From Marinobacter psychrophilus (GTDB taxonomy: Bacteria > Pseudomonadota > Gammaproteobacteria > Pseudomonadales > Oleiphilaceae), in the NCBI RefSeq assembly GCF_001043175.1, contig NZ_CP011494.1, positions 1,612,001 through 1,676,000 of the forward strand: a stretch of 64,000 nt of DNA, given 5' to 3'. Positions 55,348 to 63,760 of this stretch are shown piece after piece; the first letter of the stretch is position 1; each line of letters opens with the position of its first letter. The notes under the pieces are model-generated. The model had not been told where the DNA came from and ran no database searches. It saw nothing but the letters and a program-made list of their open reading frames with translations. The position numbers and the translations under genes were made by a program.

Positions 55348-56055
55348 ATGTCTGACAAAGAGCTCCGGAAAAAATCCGATAAACAGTCGATCGACCAGTT
55401 TATCCACCAAATCCGTAAGTTGCCCAAGCAAGATGGAGGGCCGAGTGGTCAGCAGGGCCGGCTGATTTTTGCTCTGGATGCTACCGCTAGCAGAGAGGCT
55501 ACCTGGGATCAGGCTTGCCACTTGCAGAGCGAGCTTTTTCTGGCGACCCGTGATTTGGGAGGCCTGGCCATTCAGCTGTGTTACTACCGCGGTTATGGGG
55601 AATTTAAGGCCACGAGGTTTGTTAACCAGACCAGCCAACTACTCAAGCTGATGAACGGCGTGTCCTGCTTGGGTGGCCGTACTCAGATTCATCGGGTTTT
55701 GGCACACGCCAGGGAAGAAACCCGGGCAAAGGCCGTAAAAGTGGTGGTGTTTATCGGAGATTGTTGTGAGGAGCCGGTAGACGAGCTTTGCCACATCGCT
55801 GGCGAGCTGGGCATGCTGCGTACCCCGGTGTTCATGTTCCTTGAGGGTGCCGATGCAAACGCCAAGGCGGTGTTTCAGCAGGTTGCCAAACTATCGGGTG
55901 GCGCCTACGCACCCTTTAACAGCAACAGTCCGCAAATGCTGAAGGATCTTATGGCTGCTGTGGCGGTCTATGCTTCCGGGGGAGTGAAAGCGCTGCAGGA
56001 CTATTCCAGCCGCAGCTCGCCAGAAGTTAAGCGCTTGACTCAACAAATTCGTTAG
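55348..56055 (+). CDS. vWA-domain protein
   Basis: A 235-residue soluble protein with a von Willebrand factor A fold: LIFALDATASREATW at about residue 50 is the MIDAS-like DxTxS motif, GGRTQIHRVLAHA supplies the later Thr, and VVVFIGDCCEEP the last metal-site strand. ATG 55348 is used; TTG 55318 is possible. It is followed after 46 bases by a J-domain membrane protein, which suggests they act together. The process is unknown, and the pair is not part of a tellurite (ter) cluster here. Confidence 0.8.
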   Translation: MSDKELRKKSDKQSIDQFIHQIRKLPKQDGGPSGQQGRLIFALDATASREATWDQACHLQSELFLATRDLGGLAIQLCYYRGYGEFKATRFVNQTSQLLKLMNGVSCLGGRTQIHRVLAHAREETRAKAVKVVVFIGDCCEEPVDELCHIAGELGMLRTPVFMFLEGADANAKAVFQQVAKLSGGAYAPFNSNSPQMLKDLMAAVAVYASGGVKALQDYSSRSSPEVKRLTQQIR

Positions 56056-56101
56056 CGCTTGTTTCAATTAACCGGTGGGTCAATCGGCCCGAGGTATCCG
56101 A

Positions 56102-56845
56102 GTGCTATTAGTGCTTTTGATTACTGTGATGACCGTTGTTGCCTGGGCCTGGCTGCGTAACCAGCCGCCTAGCCAGCAGAAACCGGCTATTGTCAAGCTG
56201 GTGGTAATTGCCGCTGTTGTGACGGTGGTCCTAATGGCTATTACCGGTCGCCTACCCATTTTGTTTGCGATGATGGCTTTTCTTTTCCCCCTGCTACGCC
56301 GGGTGCTACCTTCGCTGTTGATGGGGCGTCTGTCGGGCTTGATGGGAAGCAGCCAGGCAAAGGCACAGCCGGGCAACCAATCCCACGTTTCCAGCGATAT
56401 CTTCAAAATGACTCTGGACCACGACTCCGGAGATATGACCGGTGAAATATTGAAAGGCGCCATGGCCGGGCGCGTGCTGGCGGATTTGGCCGAGAGTGAG
56501 TTCATCGGGTTGCTGCAGTACTGCCGGGATCAAGATGAGGATTCTGCCCGACTTTTAGAAACCTATTTAGACCGCCGCTTCGGAGACTCCTGGCGCACTG
56601 ACGATCCGGCTGGCGATGACAGTGCCCAAAACGGTGAACAAGACAGCGAACGCGAGAGGTCGACCAGCAACGGCACCCTGACCGACAGTGAGGCTTTGGA
56701 CATTCTGGGATTGGTGGCCGGTGCCAACCGGGACGAGATTGTGCAGGCTCATCGTAGAATGATGCAGAAAATGCACCCGGACCGTGGCGGAAGTAACTAC
56801 CTTGCTGCTCGTGTTAACGAAGCCAAAGAGCGTCTTTTGAGTTGA
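56102..56845 (+). CDS. Membrane-anchored J-domain (DnaJ-like) protein
   Basis: About 247 residues. GTG 56102 has GAGG 7 bases upstream. GTG 56075 lacks a site. Two N-terminal hydrophobic helices (about 1-16 and 27-58) anchor it. A middle region (about 95-170) has LDHDSGDMTGEILKGAMAGR and LADLAESEFIGLL. A C-terminal J-domain (about 195-247) carries the HPD motif in KMHPDRGGSN. It resembles TIM14-type J proteins and probably recruits DnaK to the membrane. Confidence 0.88.
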   Translation: MLLVLLITVMTVVAWAWLRNQPPSQQKPAIVKLVVIAAVVTVVLMAITGRLPILFAMMAFLFPLLRRVLPSLLMGRLSGLMGSSQAKAQPGNQSHVSSDIFKMTLDHDSGDMTGEILKGAMAGRVLADLAESEFIGLLQYCRDQDEDSARLLETYLDRRFGDSWRTDDPAGDDSAQNGEQDSERERSTSNGTLTDSEALDILGLVAGANRDEIVQAHRRMMQKMHPDRGGSNYLAARVNEAKERLLS

Positions 56846-56886
56846 GGAAAACTAATTGAAAACAAAGAAATTCTCACCAGAGAGCT

Positions 56887-57087
56887 TCATTGCCCCGGTG
56901 AATTCCAAAAATGTTTCTGGGCATTAAAATAGTGCAGTGCTAATAAGGCAAGCAAAGCGAAGACAATGGGATATAGCGTAATGTCTTTTAATTGTTGAAG
57001 TTTGTCACTTCGGCCAGAGACCGGGGCGGAATGGGTTTGACGGTTGTTGAAATGTAAGTTGCATGAGAAAAATAAATCTGTCTTTGT
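56887..57087 (-). pseudogene. Possible remnant of a small membrane protein
   Basis: A minus-strand open frame of 66 codons without a start codon has a protein-like end: SGRSDKLQQLKDITLYPI, then a hydrophobic helix VFALLALLALHYF and stop. It follows an in-frame TAA. It is downstream of the LysR gene and may be what is left of a deleted gene, or chance. Confidence 0.3.
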
Positions 57088-57119
57088 TTAGCGCTGTTGC
57101 GGATATTCACTCGTGTTAC

Positions 57120-58046
57120 TCAGGAGTCGGTGCATTTAGCCAAGAGGTGATCCGGCAACTCCGGGAGCATTTCTTTGAGCAAACCGATTAATCGGTTGTT
57201 CGTCCATTTTTGTTTATACGCCAGTCCAAAATGATAGTTAAAGGCGGGCTTGAACGGCTTGATCAGTAGGTCATCGCGGGTTACCTGGTGGTCGTAGGCT
57301 GTGATGGGGTTGATCAGGGTGATGCCGACACCGTTGGCGACCAGCGAGTAAATGGCAGCGATGTTGGCTTCGGTTTTGCCAGCAATGTGAATGTTTTTCT
57401 GCGACAGTTCCAGTAGGAGCTGGTCGGCTGCCAGGTTGGGCTGGTTGGGAATGACCAGATGCTGGCCTTTCAGATCTTCTATTGTGATCACACTGGCTTT
57501 GGCCAGACTGTGGTTTTTAGGCATCAGACACACGGCTTCGGTTGAGATCAACTCATCAACCACCAGTGCCTGGCTGTTCACCGGCAGAGTCACGAATCCG
57601 ACATCGAAATAACCCGCTTCAACCGCACGAACCACTTCCGGGCTGGGCATGATGTCCAGGTAGACGTTGTACTTGGGGTTGTCACGCAGAATGCGGGCGA
57701 TGATTTTGGGGACATAGGCAAAACCCAAAGCCGGTGCTGAGGCAATGCGTATGCGCGAAGCGCCAAATTCACGCAGTGCCACAATGCTGTGCTTCATGTT
57801 CTCCAGGTTGCTCAGCAAACCAAGAATCTCACTATAGAGCTCATCGGCCTCAGGCAGAACGATCAGCCGCTTTTTGTGCCGCATGAACAGCGGAATTCCA
57901 ATATTTTCTTCCAACTGTGCCAGAGATCGACTGACGCCAGACTGGGTAATGCCCAAATCCTTGGCGGTCTTTGTGGCGGTGCCAGTCTCATACAGCGTTT
58001 TAAAAATGAGCAAAGACTTCAGAGAGTTAAGATTTATATCGCTCAT
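57120..58046 (-). CDS. LysR family transcriptional regulator
   Basis: 308 residues: an N-terminal winged HTH (LNSLKSLLIFKTLYETGTATKTA, then LGITQSGVSRSLAQLEENIG) and a C-terminal periplasmic-binding-protein-like effector domain. It is divergent from the aminotransferase gene, the classic LysR arrangement, and probably activates the catabolic/transport set in response to its substrate. A TAATG-N6-CATTA site lies in the shared promoter region. Confidence 0.92.
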   Translation of the reverse strand: MSDINLNSLKSLLIFKTLYETGTATKTAKDLGITQSGVSRSLAQLEENIGIPLFMRHKKRLIVLPEADELYSEILGLLSNLENMKHSIVALREFGASRIRIASAPALGFAYVPKIIARILRDNPKYNVYLDIMPSPEVVRAVEAGYFDVGFVTLPVNSQALVVDELISTEAVCLMPKNHSLAKASVITIEDLKGQHLVIPNQPNLAADQLLLELSQKNIHIAGKTEANIAAIYSLVANGVGITLINPITAYDHQVTRDDLLIKPFKPAFNYHFGLAYKQKWTNNRLIGLLKEMLPELPDHLLAKCTDS

Positions 58047-58102
58047 ATTTTCTGGTCTCGAAGGGTGATGATTGAACTAAAACATGAGTGTAAGTCATCA
58101 AG

Positions 58103-58118
58103 TAATGAATAAACATTA
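58103..58118. promoter_or_regulatory. Candidate LysR binding site
   Basis: TAATG, 6 bases, CATTA: an inverted repeat fitting the T-N11-A LysR pattern, about midway in the 152-base divergent promoter region. Confidence 0.5.
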
Positions 58119-58198
58119 TGCATTGAAATTAATTTGTAGCTGTTCTTTAATGAAAACAGATCTAAAAAACCGATTTGTTTTCAAGGATGGTTAGTGCC

Positions 58199-59539
58199 AT
58201 GTCCAACAATGCTTTGTTTTACCTGACCAGTAATGACATGCCACTTGTCAGCCATGCCGATGGTATCTATATCTGGGACACCACAGGTCAGCGTTACATC
58301 GATGCCTGCTCTGGTGCCATCACCTGTAATGTTGGTCACAACCACCCCACCGTAAAACGCGCCATGGTTGAGCAACTTGATAAGGTCGCTTTCAGCTATC
58401 GCACCCAGTTCGAAAGCCAGGTCGCGCTGGACCTGGCAAACCGCCTGGTCGGTCTGACTGACGGTGAGCTGGATAAAGTCTTCTTTGTCGGCAGTGGTTC
58501 AGAAGCGGTCGAGAGCGCGATCAAACTGGCGGTCCAGTATTTTGTTGCTCAAGGGCAGTCAGAGCGTTGCAAGTTTGTGTCGCTGCGCCCTTCGTATCAT
58601 GGCAGTACCATGGGCGCACTGGGGTTAACGGGATACGAACCCCTGGAGGCACCGTATCGCTCGATCACTATTAGCTCGGTCAAGGTGCCCTCGCCAGACT
58701 TGTACCGTTTCCAGGAAACCAGTGTTGAAGAACACATTGCATCGGTTCTGGAACAGACCGAAAACGCCATTCTGGCCGCAGGCCCGGAGACAATTGCGGC
58801 CCTTGCGCTGGAGCCGGTTGGCGGTGCCAGCACCGGAGGGCGCATGGTCACCAAAGCGTATATGGAAGGGTTGCGGGCTTTGTGTGATCGCTATGGTTTT
58901 CTGTTCATCATGGACGAAGTGCTCAGCGGCATGGGTCGCACCGGCGCCTGGTTTGCCTACCAGCACTTTGGTGTGGTGCCTGACATTCTGGCGCTGGCCA
59001 AAGGGCTCGGTTCTGGTTACTACCCCATAGCGGCCATGATGGCGCGTCAGGAGCTGGTTAACGAGGTGAATCGCAGTGGCGGTTTCATGCACGGTCATAC
59101 CTACGCCGGCAACCCTTTGGCTTGTGCCACGGGCCTTGCTGTCATTGGTGTAATGGACTCGGAGCAACTGGTCAACAATGCGGTAGAGCAGGGTGCCTAT
59201 CTTCGTCAGCAGCTCGACCAACTGGCTCTCAAGTATGACTGTATTGGCAATGTGCGAGGCATCGGCTTGTTGCAGGGAGTGGAACTTGTGCAGGACAAGG
59301 CCAGCCAGCAGCCATTTCCGGCATCGTTCAATGCCTTCGAAAAGCTTACCGCCTTGGCTAAAGCCCGTGGCTTGCTTATTTATCCCAGGCGTTGCCTGAA
59401 TGGTCTAGAGGGGGATCATGTGTTGATTACGCCGCCGCTGACCGTTACCGCTGCGGACATTGACGACATAATCGCCTTGCTGGATGACAGCTTGGCCGCC
59501 TTCGAGCAGGTGTCGCTGAGGCAGGAAGTCTGTTCATGA
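58199..59539 (+). CDS. Class-III (omega) PLP aminotransferase
   Basis: 446 residues of the GABA/ornithine/beta-amino-acid aminotransferase class. Motifs: DACSGAITCNVGHNHP near the N-terminus, FFVGSGSEAVESAIKLA, the cofactor aspartate in FIMDEVLSGMGRTG, and the PLP-lysine in LALAKGLGSGYYPIAAMM. ATG 58199 is preferred because AAGGA lies upstream. Its stop overlaps the CoA-transferase A start by 4 bases. Combined with a 3-oxoacid-type CoA-transferase, the likely substrate is a beta- or omega-amino acid (inference). Confidence 0.88.
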   Translation: MSNNALFYLTSNDMPLVSHADGIYIWDTTGQRYIDACSGAITCNVGHNHPTVKRAMVEQLDKVAFSYRTQFESQVALDLANRLVGLTDGELDKVFFVGSGSEAVESAIKLAVQYFVAQGQSERCKFVSLRPSYHGSTMGALGLTGYEPLEAPYRSITISSVKVPSPDLYRFQETSVEEHIASVLEQTENAILAAGPETIAALALEPVGGASTGGRMVTKAYMEGLRALCDRYGFLFIMDEVLSGMGRTGAWFAYQHFGVVPDILALAKGLGSGYYPIAAMMARQELVNEVNRSGGFMHGHTYAGNPLACATGLAVIGVMDSEQLVNNAVEQGAYLRQQLDQLALKYDCIGNVRGIGLLQGVELVQDKASQQPFPASFNAFEKLTALAKARGLLIYPRRCLNGLEGDHVLITPPLTVTAADIDDIIALLDDSLAAFEQVSLRQEVCS

Positions 59540-60231
59540 AAAAAAACCAGACCCTGGAAAACGCCATCGCCGCCATACCCTCCGGGGCTGTGGTCATGGT
59601 GGGTGGCTTTGGCAATCCGGGCACGCCTTTCAGCCTGATCAACGAGCTGGTGCGTCAGGGACAGAGCGACCTGACGCTTATCAAGAACGATGCCAATGAA
59701 CCCGGCCATGGCTTGAGCCGGTTGATGGAGAACGGCCAGGTGCGCAAGCTGATTACCACGCACATCGGCCTGAACAAACGCGTGATTGATCTGATGAACA
59801 AGGGCGTACTCGAGGTCGAGTTTCATCCCCAGGGCATGCTGGCCGAAAAGATTCGTACCGCCGGTGCCGGCAGCTTTGGTTTTCTCACCGACATTGGCAT
59901 CGATTCTGAAATTACCCGGTCTGAAGATCTGCTCGACTGGCAAGGTCAGACCTACAAGGTCGAGATGGCGTTGTCGGCTGACTATGCGCTCATCCATGCC
60001 GCACAGGCTGACTGGCTCGGCAATCTGCTTTATCGGGGCTCGGCTATCAACTTCAGCCCGCTGATGGCCATGGCTGCGAACCACGTCATTGTCGAGACGC
60101 CGGATCTCGGGGCGCCGGGCCGATTCAAGCCTGAGCAGGTGCATACGCCGGGTGCTTTTGTCGACAGCGTTGTACCGCTTGAATCACTCACCTCTGACTA
60201 CGGAATTCTGGAACATCATGTCCGCCGCTGA
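59536..60231 (+). CDS. 3-oxoacid-type CoA-transferase subunit A
   Basis: 231 residues of the alpha subunit of family I CoA-transferases. VVMVGGFGNPGTPFSLINEL is the glycine-rich CoA motif. GMLAEKIRTAGAGSFGF, ADYALIHAAQADWLGNLLYR and the late TPGAFVDSVV match PcaI/AtoD-type proteins. The reaction transfers CoA from succinyl- or acetyl-CoA to a 3-oxo acid. It is translationally coupled on both sides. Confidence 0.92.
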   Translation: MKKNQTLENAIAAIPSGAVVMVGGFGNPGTPFSLINELVRQGQSDLTLIKNDANEPGHGLSRLMENGQVRKLITTHIGLNKRVIDLMNKGVLEVEFHPQGMLAEKIRTAGAGSFGFLTDIGIDSEITRSEDLLDWQGQTYKVEMALSADYALIHAAQADWLGNLLYRGSAINFSPLMAMAANHVIVETPDLGAPGRFKPEQVHTPGAFVDSVVPLESLTSDYGILEHHVRR

Positions 60232-60865
60232 ACGCATTTTGAGTCGGGCGGTGAGTGAAATCATCCCGGGTAGCCTTGTCAATCTGGGCATTGGTTTGCC
60301 AACGCAGGTTATCCATTACCTGCCGGATGACTTCGATGTACAGATTCATTCGGAGAATGGCATTCTCGGCGCCTGGAAGCAGAGTGCTCCCGAGGTAATG
60401 GACCCCTTCCTCATTGACGCCGCCGGCGCTTATGTTTCCGTTCGGAAAGGCGCCAGCCTGTTCGACAGCGCTGTCTCTTTCGCAATCATTCGTCGCGCCC
60501 GGCTAGATCTAACCATGATTGGTGCCTTCGAAGTCGACGCGCTCGGCAACCTGGCCAACTGGAAAATTCCGGGCAAGTTTTCGCCCGGAATTGGGGGTGC
60601 CATGGAACTGGCCCAAAAGACGAAACGCATCGTTGTGTTGACGACCCATACCGACAAACAGGGGCGACCCAAGATCCTTAAAAATTGCCGGCTGCCGCTG
60701 ACGGCCAAAACCTGTGTCAACCGCATAATTTCCGACCTGGCGGTAATGGACGTCACTGCGCAAGGCTTGGTGGTGCGTGAAAAGCTGGTCCAGATAAGTG
60801 ACGCTGATTTGCAGGCCCAAACGGAAGCGGAGCTGACGTTTGCTACAAGGAAGGCCGAGTCATGA
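60218..60865 (+). CDS. 3-oxoacid-type CoA-transferase subunit B
   Basis: 215 residues of the beta subunit. The catalytic glutamate is in HSENGILGAW, VNLGIGLPTQV opens the fold, and IPGKFSPGIGGAMEL is family-typical. ATG 60218 lies inside the end of subunit A (14-base overlap). A longer frame from 60089 is rejected because its extra residues are out-of-frame reading of subunit A. The end overlaps the thiolase remnant start (ATGA). Confidence 0.92.
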   Translation: MSAAERILSRAVSEIIPGSLVNLGIGLPTQVIHYLPDDFDVQIHSENGILGAWKQSAPEVMDPFLIDAAGAYVSVRKGASLFDSAVSFAIIRRARLDLTMIGAFEVDALGNLANWKIPGKFSPGIGGAMELAQKTKRIVVLTTHTDKQGRPKILKNCRLPLTAKTCVNRIISDLAVMDVTAQGLVVREKLVQISDADLQAQTEAELTFATRKAES

Positions 60866-61281
60866 CGTTGAAAGTCGGTGTTGACGCGTTCGCGGATTTG
60901 CCAGCAGATCGACTGTCACAGATATCCGGTATGAACCGGGAGCAGATGGATGCTTTTGCTTGCCGTTCGCACCAGCGAGCACACGAAGCGCAGCAACGGG
61001 GTTCTTTATTGATGAAATACTGCCCACAACCGTGGCAGAGGGTGAGTCATGTGCACAAGATGCGTGCATCCGACCAGGCAGCGAGCCTCAGGTACTGGCC
61101 CAGCTGTCATCGGCTTTCACTGCAAAATGGCGGTGTTCTGGCTATCGGACACCTGCTGGGTGCAATTGGTGTTCGTCTGGCCGGTACCTTGGCACGGTCG
61201 CTGCAGGTAGCGCAAAGTCTTTACGGCGCCGCCGCTGCCTGCATTGGCGGCAATCAGGGCATTGCCATGTTGATTGAGTGA
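60862..61281 (+). pseudogene. Broken acetyl-CoA acyltransferase (thiolase) gene
   Basis: The first frame begins normally at ATG 60862, overlapping the CoA-transferase stop. The first 145 or so residues of a thiolase, including the nucleophile cysteine, are missing. It goes straight to MNREQMDAFACRSHQRAHEA. A one-base loss near 60998-61003 shifts the reading. The next frame holds GFFIDEILPTTV and IRPGSEPQVLAQLSSAFT. A deletion of roughly 100 codons near 61117-61127 then joins to NGGVLAIGHLLGAIGVRLAG and CIGGNQGIAML. It cannot make an active thiolase. Confidence 0.88.
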
Positions 61282-61478
61282 GTTTGAGGATAAAACTTAA
61301 GGAGAAACGAATAGGAGGTAACCACAGCAACAAGAAAAGTAGTCTAAATTATAAGCAATCTGAAAGAGTTAAAGCGATCAGTCCTGGCTTAACAGGTGCG
61401 GTCATTAACCAGTGTGAAGAGGTGTGATGCACCGATGTGTGCATTGCTTTATAGAAAGGTCTGAACAGGAAGAAGAAT

Positions 61479-62282
61479 ATGAAGGCTCTTACTAGAAAGT
61501 TTTCTCAATCTCTGGCTGTCGTAGCAATAGTGGCAGGTGCAGCGGCCATGGTGGCCATGCCGACGCAGGCGCGTGATCTGGATGAAATTCGTAACGACGT
61601 ATTTCAGGTGGTCAACTCCGGTGCTTACCCTCCCTTCAGTTACGTCGACACCCAGGGCAATCTGGTTGGCCTTGATGTCGACATGGCCGAGGCTCTGGCG
61701 GCAAAGATGGGTGTCGAGGTTAATGTGCAGTCATCCCCCTGGAGCGGCATTATCGCCGCCATGGTCGGTGGCCGCTTCGATGCCTGCATCTGCAGCATGA
61801 GCGACACAGAAGAGCGTAGGAAGGCAATTGACTTTTCCGACTCCTACTACAGCGCCGGTCTGTCAGTTTGGGTGCAAGGCGGCACCGACGATATTAGCAG
61901 CATCGACGACTTTGCCGGCAAGACTGTCGGTTCCACTCTGGGCGAAACCGGTAACCAGTGGGCGGTGGAAAATGGTGAAGGCAAATGGCGTAACCAGACC
62001 TTTCAGGGTCTGCCCAGCATGATGACTGGCCTGACCACAGGCCGTATCGATCTCATGATTGCCGATGACGTGCCCGTGCTGGTTGCCATGCAGGAAAATG
62101 CGCCTGACATCAAGATGGTAGACGTTGGTGAATTGCCACGCTGGCCTGCCGCTATTTCGGTTCAGAAAAACAAGCCTGAACTGCTTGCGGCGCTGAACGT
62201 TGCGCTGGCAGAAATCAAGGCTGATGGAACTTACCAGACCATTGTCGACAAGTGGATTGGCAAGGGCGCTAACATCGAGTAA
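61479..62282 (+). CDS. Polar amino-acid ABC transporter substrate-binding protein
   Basis: A 267-residue periplasmic protein: signal peptide ending near PTQA-31, then the SBP_bac_3 fold with SGAYPPFSYVDTQGNLVGLDVDMAEALA, SPWSGIIAAMVGGRFDACICSMSDTEERRKAIDFSDSYY in shortened pattern, and VGSTLGETG. Usual ligands are polar or basic amino acids. A pair of cysteines (DACICS) is unusual. AGGAAGAAG precedes the ATG. It is separated from the first permease by 118 bases that can form a hairpin. Confidence 0.92.
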   Translation: MKALTRKFSQSLAVVAIVAGAAAMVAMPTQARDLDEIRNDVFQVVNSGAYPPFSYVDTQGNLVGLDVDMAEALAAKMGVEVNVQSSPWSGIIAAMVGGRFDACICSMSDTEERRKAIDFSDSYYSAGLSVWVQGGTDDISSIDDFAGKTVGSTLGETGNQWAVENGEGKWRNQTFQGLPSMMTGLTTGRIDLMIADDVPVLVAMQENAPDIKMVDVGELPRWPAAISVQKNKPELLAALNVALAEIKADGTYQTIVDKWIGKGANIE

Positions 62283-62400
62283 CGGCTCGGCAAGGGGGTG
62301 ATCCAGACGCAACCAATGCATCAGGGTTCACCCTTCACCTCGTCCCCCGAGTCAACACGGCGGATGTTGTATCACCGACAACAGCAAAAAAGGTAAGACC

Positions 62401-63057
62401 ATGGATTTCAATTTGATGGTCGAGGTTACGCCCTTGTTGATCGAGGCGGCCTGGGTCACGATCGATGTTTCTGCTCGTTCAATGTTCTTTGGATTCTTTG
62501 TCGCCTGCGGCCTCGTGTTCTTGCAATCTTTTCGCTTTGCACCTATCCGCTGGTTTGCCAGAGGTTATATCAGCGTGGTTCGCGGGACACCCTATTTCGT
62601 CCAGTTGTTGCTGGTATTTTATGGCGGCCCCAGTATTGGCTTCAGGCTTGACCCCATTATGTGTGGTGTCTTCGTAGGCGCTTTCAATATTGGCGCCTAT
62701 ATGAGCGAAGCGATTCGCGGCTCCATCGAGTCCGTGGATAGTGGTCAGACCGAAGCCGCCAGATCCGTGGGATTTGGCAAGGTACAAACGATGGTGTCTA
62801 TCGTGTTGCCGCAAGCCGCCCCACTGATGATTCGTTCAGTCGGGGTGTTGGCCATTGTACTGGTGAAAAACTCCTCTCTGGTTTCCATCATCTCCGTGGT
62901 TGAATTGACGTATCAGGCTCAGCGGTTGATTGGTTCGACCTACAAACCGCTGGAGATTTTCACTCTCAGTGCACTGATGTACATCGTCATTGTCTACGCG
63001 GTGATGGGCATCATCGAACTGGCCTATCGTCGCGCAACGCGTTACACAACCCAATAA
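62401..63057 (+). CDS. Polar amino-acid ABC transporter permease 1
   Basis: A 218-residue HisMQ-type inner-membrane permease with about five helices. VVRGTPYFVQLLLVFYGGP is the amino-acid-permease signature. EAIRGSIESVDSGQTEAARSVG is the EAA loop that docks to the ATPase. AAGGTAAGACC lies upstream. It is spaced 12 bases before permease 2. Confidence 0.93.
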   Translation: MDFNLMVEVTPLLIEAAWVTIDVSARSMFFGFFVACGLVFLQSFRFAPIRWFARGYISVVRGTPYFVQLLLVFYGGPSIGFRLDPIMCGVFVGAFNIGAYMSEAIRGSIESVDSGQTEAARSVGFGKVQTMVSIVLPQAAPLMIRSVGVLAIVLVKNSSLVSIISVVELTYQAQRLIGSTYKPLEIFTLSALMYIVIVYAVMGIIELAYRRATRYTTQ

Positions 63058-63069
63058 AAGGACGCAGAG

Positions 63070-63723
63070 ATGGAATTTGATTTCGGTCCGGTAATGACTT
63101 ACTTCCCAACCTTGTTGAAAGGCCTCGGTGTTGGTTCTTTGGTGGCCGTCGCTGTTGCCTTTCTGTCGGTTGTGGGTGGCCTGGTGGTGGCCGTGATCTC
63201 CATTTATATCAATAAGGTCGTGAGCTGGCCATTGCGCTTCTTTATCTGGCTGTTCATGACGACGCCATTGCTGTTACAACTTTACTTTTTGTATTTTGGC
63301 CTCGGTGAATGGATTCTGATTCCCGCCATCCTGGTTGGCATACTTGGGCTGGGTTTTCACTACATGGCTTACAACGCCGATATTTTTATTGCCACCATCA
63401 AGACAGTTTCCGATGGTCAGTACGAAGCTTCACGGTCGATAGGCTTTGGCCATATCGCCACCATTTTCTACATCATTGTTCCCCAGGCCTTTATTCGCGC
63501 GATCCCGCAACTGGGCAACAATATGATTTTAATGGTGAAAGATACGTCGGTCTTATCCGCTATCGGTGTGGCTGAGCTGGTGCATGCCTCCCAGTATGCA
63601 ATCAGCGTAACGTTCCGGCCGTTCGAGTTTTTCATCGTTATCGCTCTGTTGTATTACGTAATCAATATCTTTATGGAGCTAGGCCAGGCCTGGCTGGAGC
63701 GGCAGACGGCCTATCGTCGCTAA
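63070..63723 (+). CDS. Polar amino-acid ABC transporter permease 2
   Basis: A 217-residue permease homologous to its neighbour. FFIWLFMTTPLLLQLYFLYF corresponds to the signature region. It has TIKTVSDGQYEASRSIGFG as the ATPase-coupling loop. The two permeases probably form a heterodimer. AAAGGACGCAGAG precedes the ATG. Confidence 0.93.
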   Translation: MEFDFGPVMTYFPTLLKGLGVGSLVAVAVAFLSVVGGLVVAVISIYINKVVSWPLRFFIWLFMTTPLLLQLYFLYFGLGEWILIPAILVGILGLGFHYMAYNADIFIATIKTVSDGQYEASRSIGFGHIATIFYIIVPQAFIRAIPQLGNNMILMVKDTSVLSAIGVAELVHASQYAISVTFRPFEFFIVIALLYYVINIFMELGQAWLERQTAYRR

Positions 63724-63760
63724 ACCCTAATCTTTGACAGCATAAAAGGCGGTAGAGCCC

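Noticed and set aside
61290..61330. A small gene behind the AAGGAG and AGGAGG stretches
   Set aside because: No start codon with a useful reading frame follows at the right distance; they are likely relics of deleted sequence.
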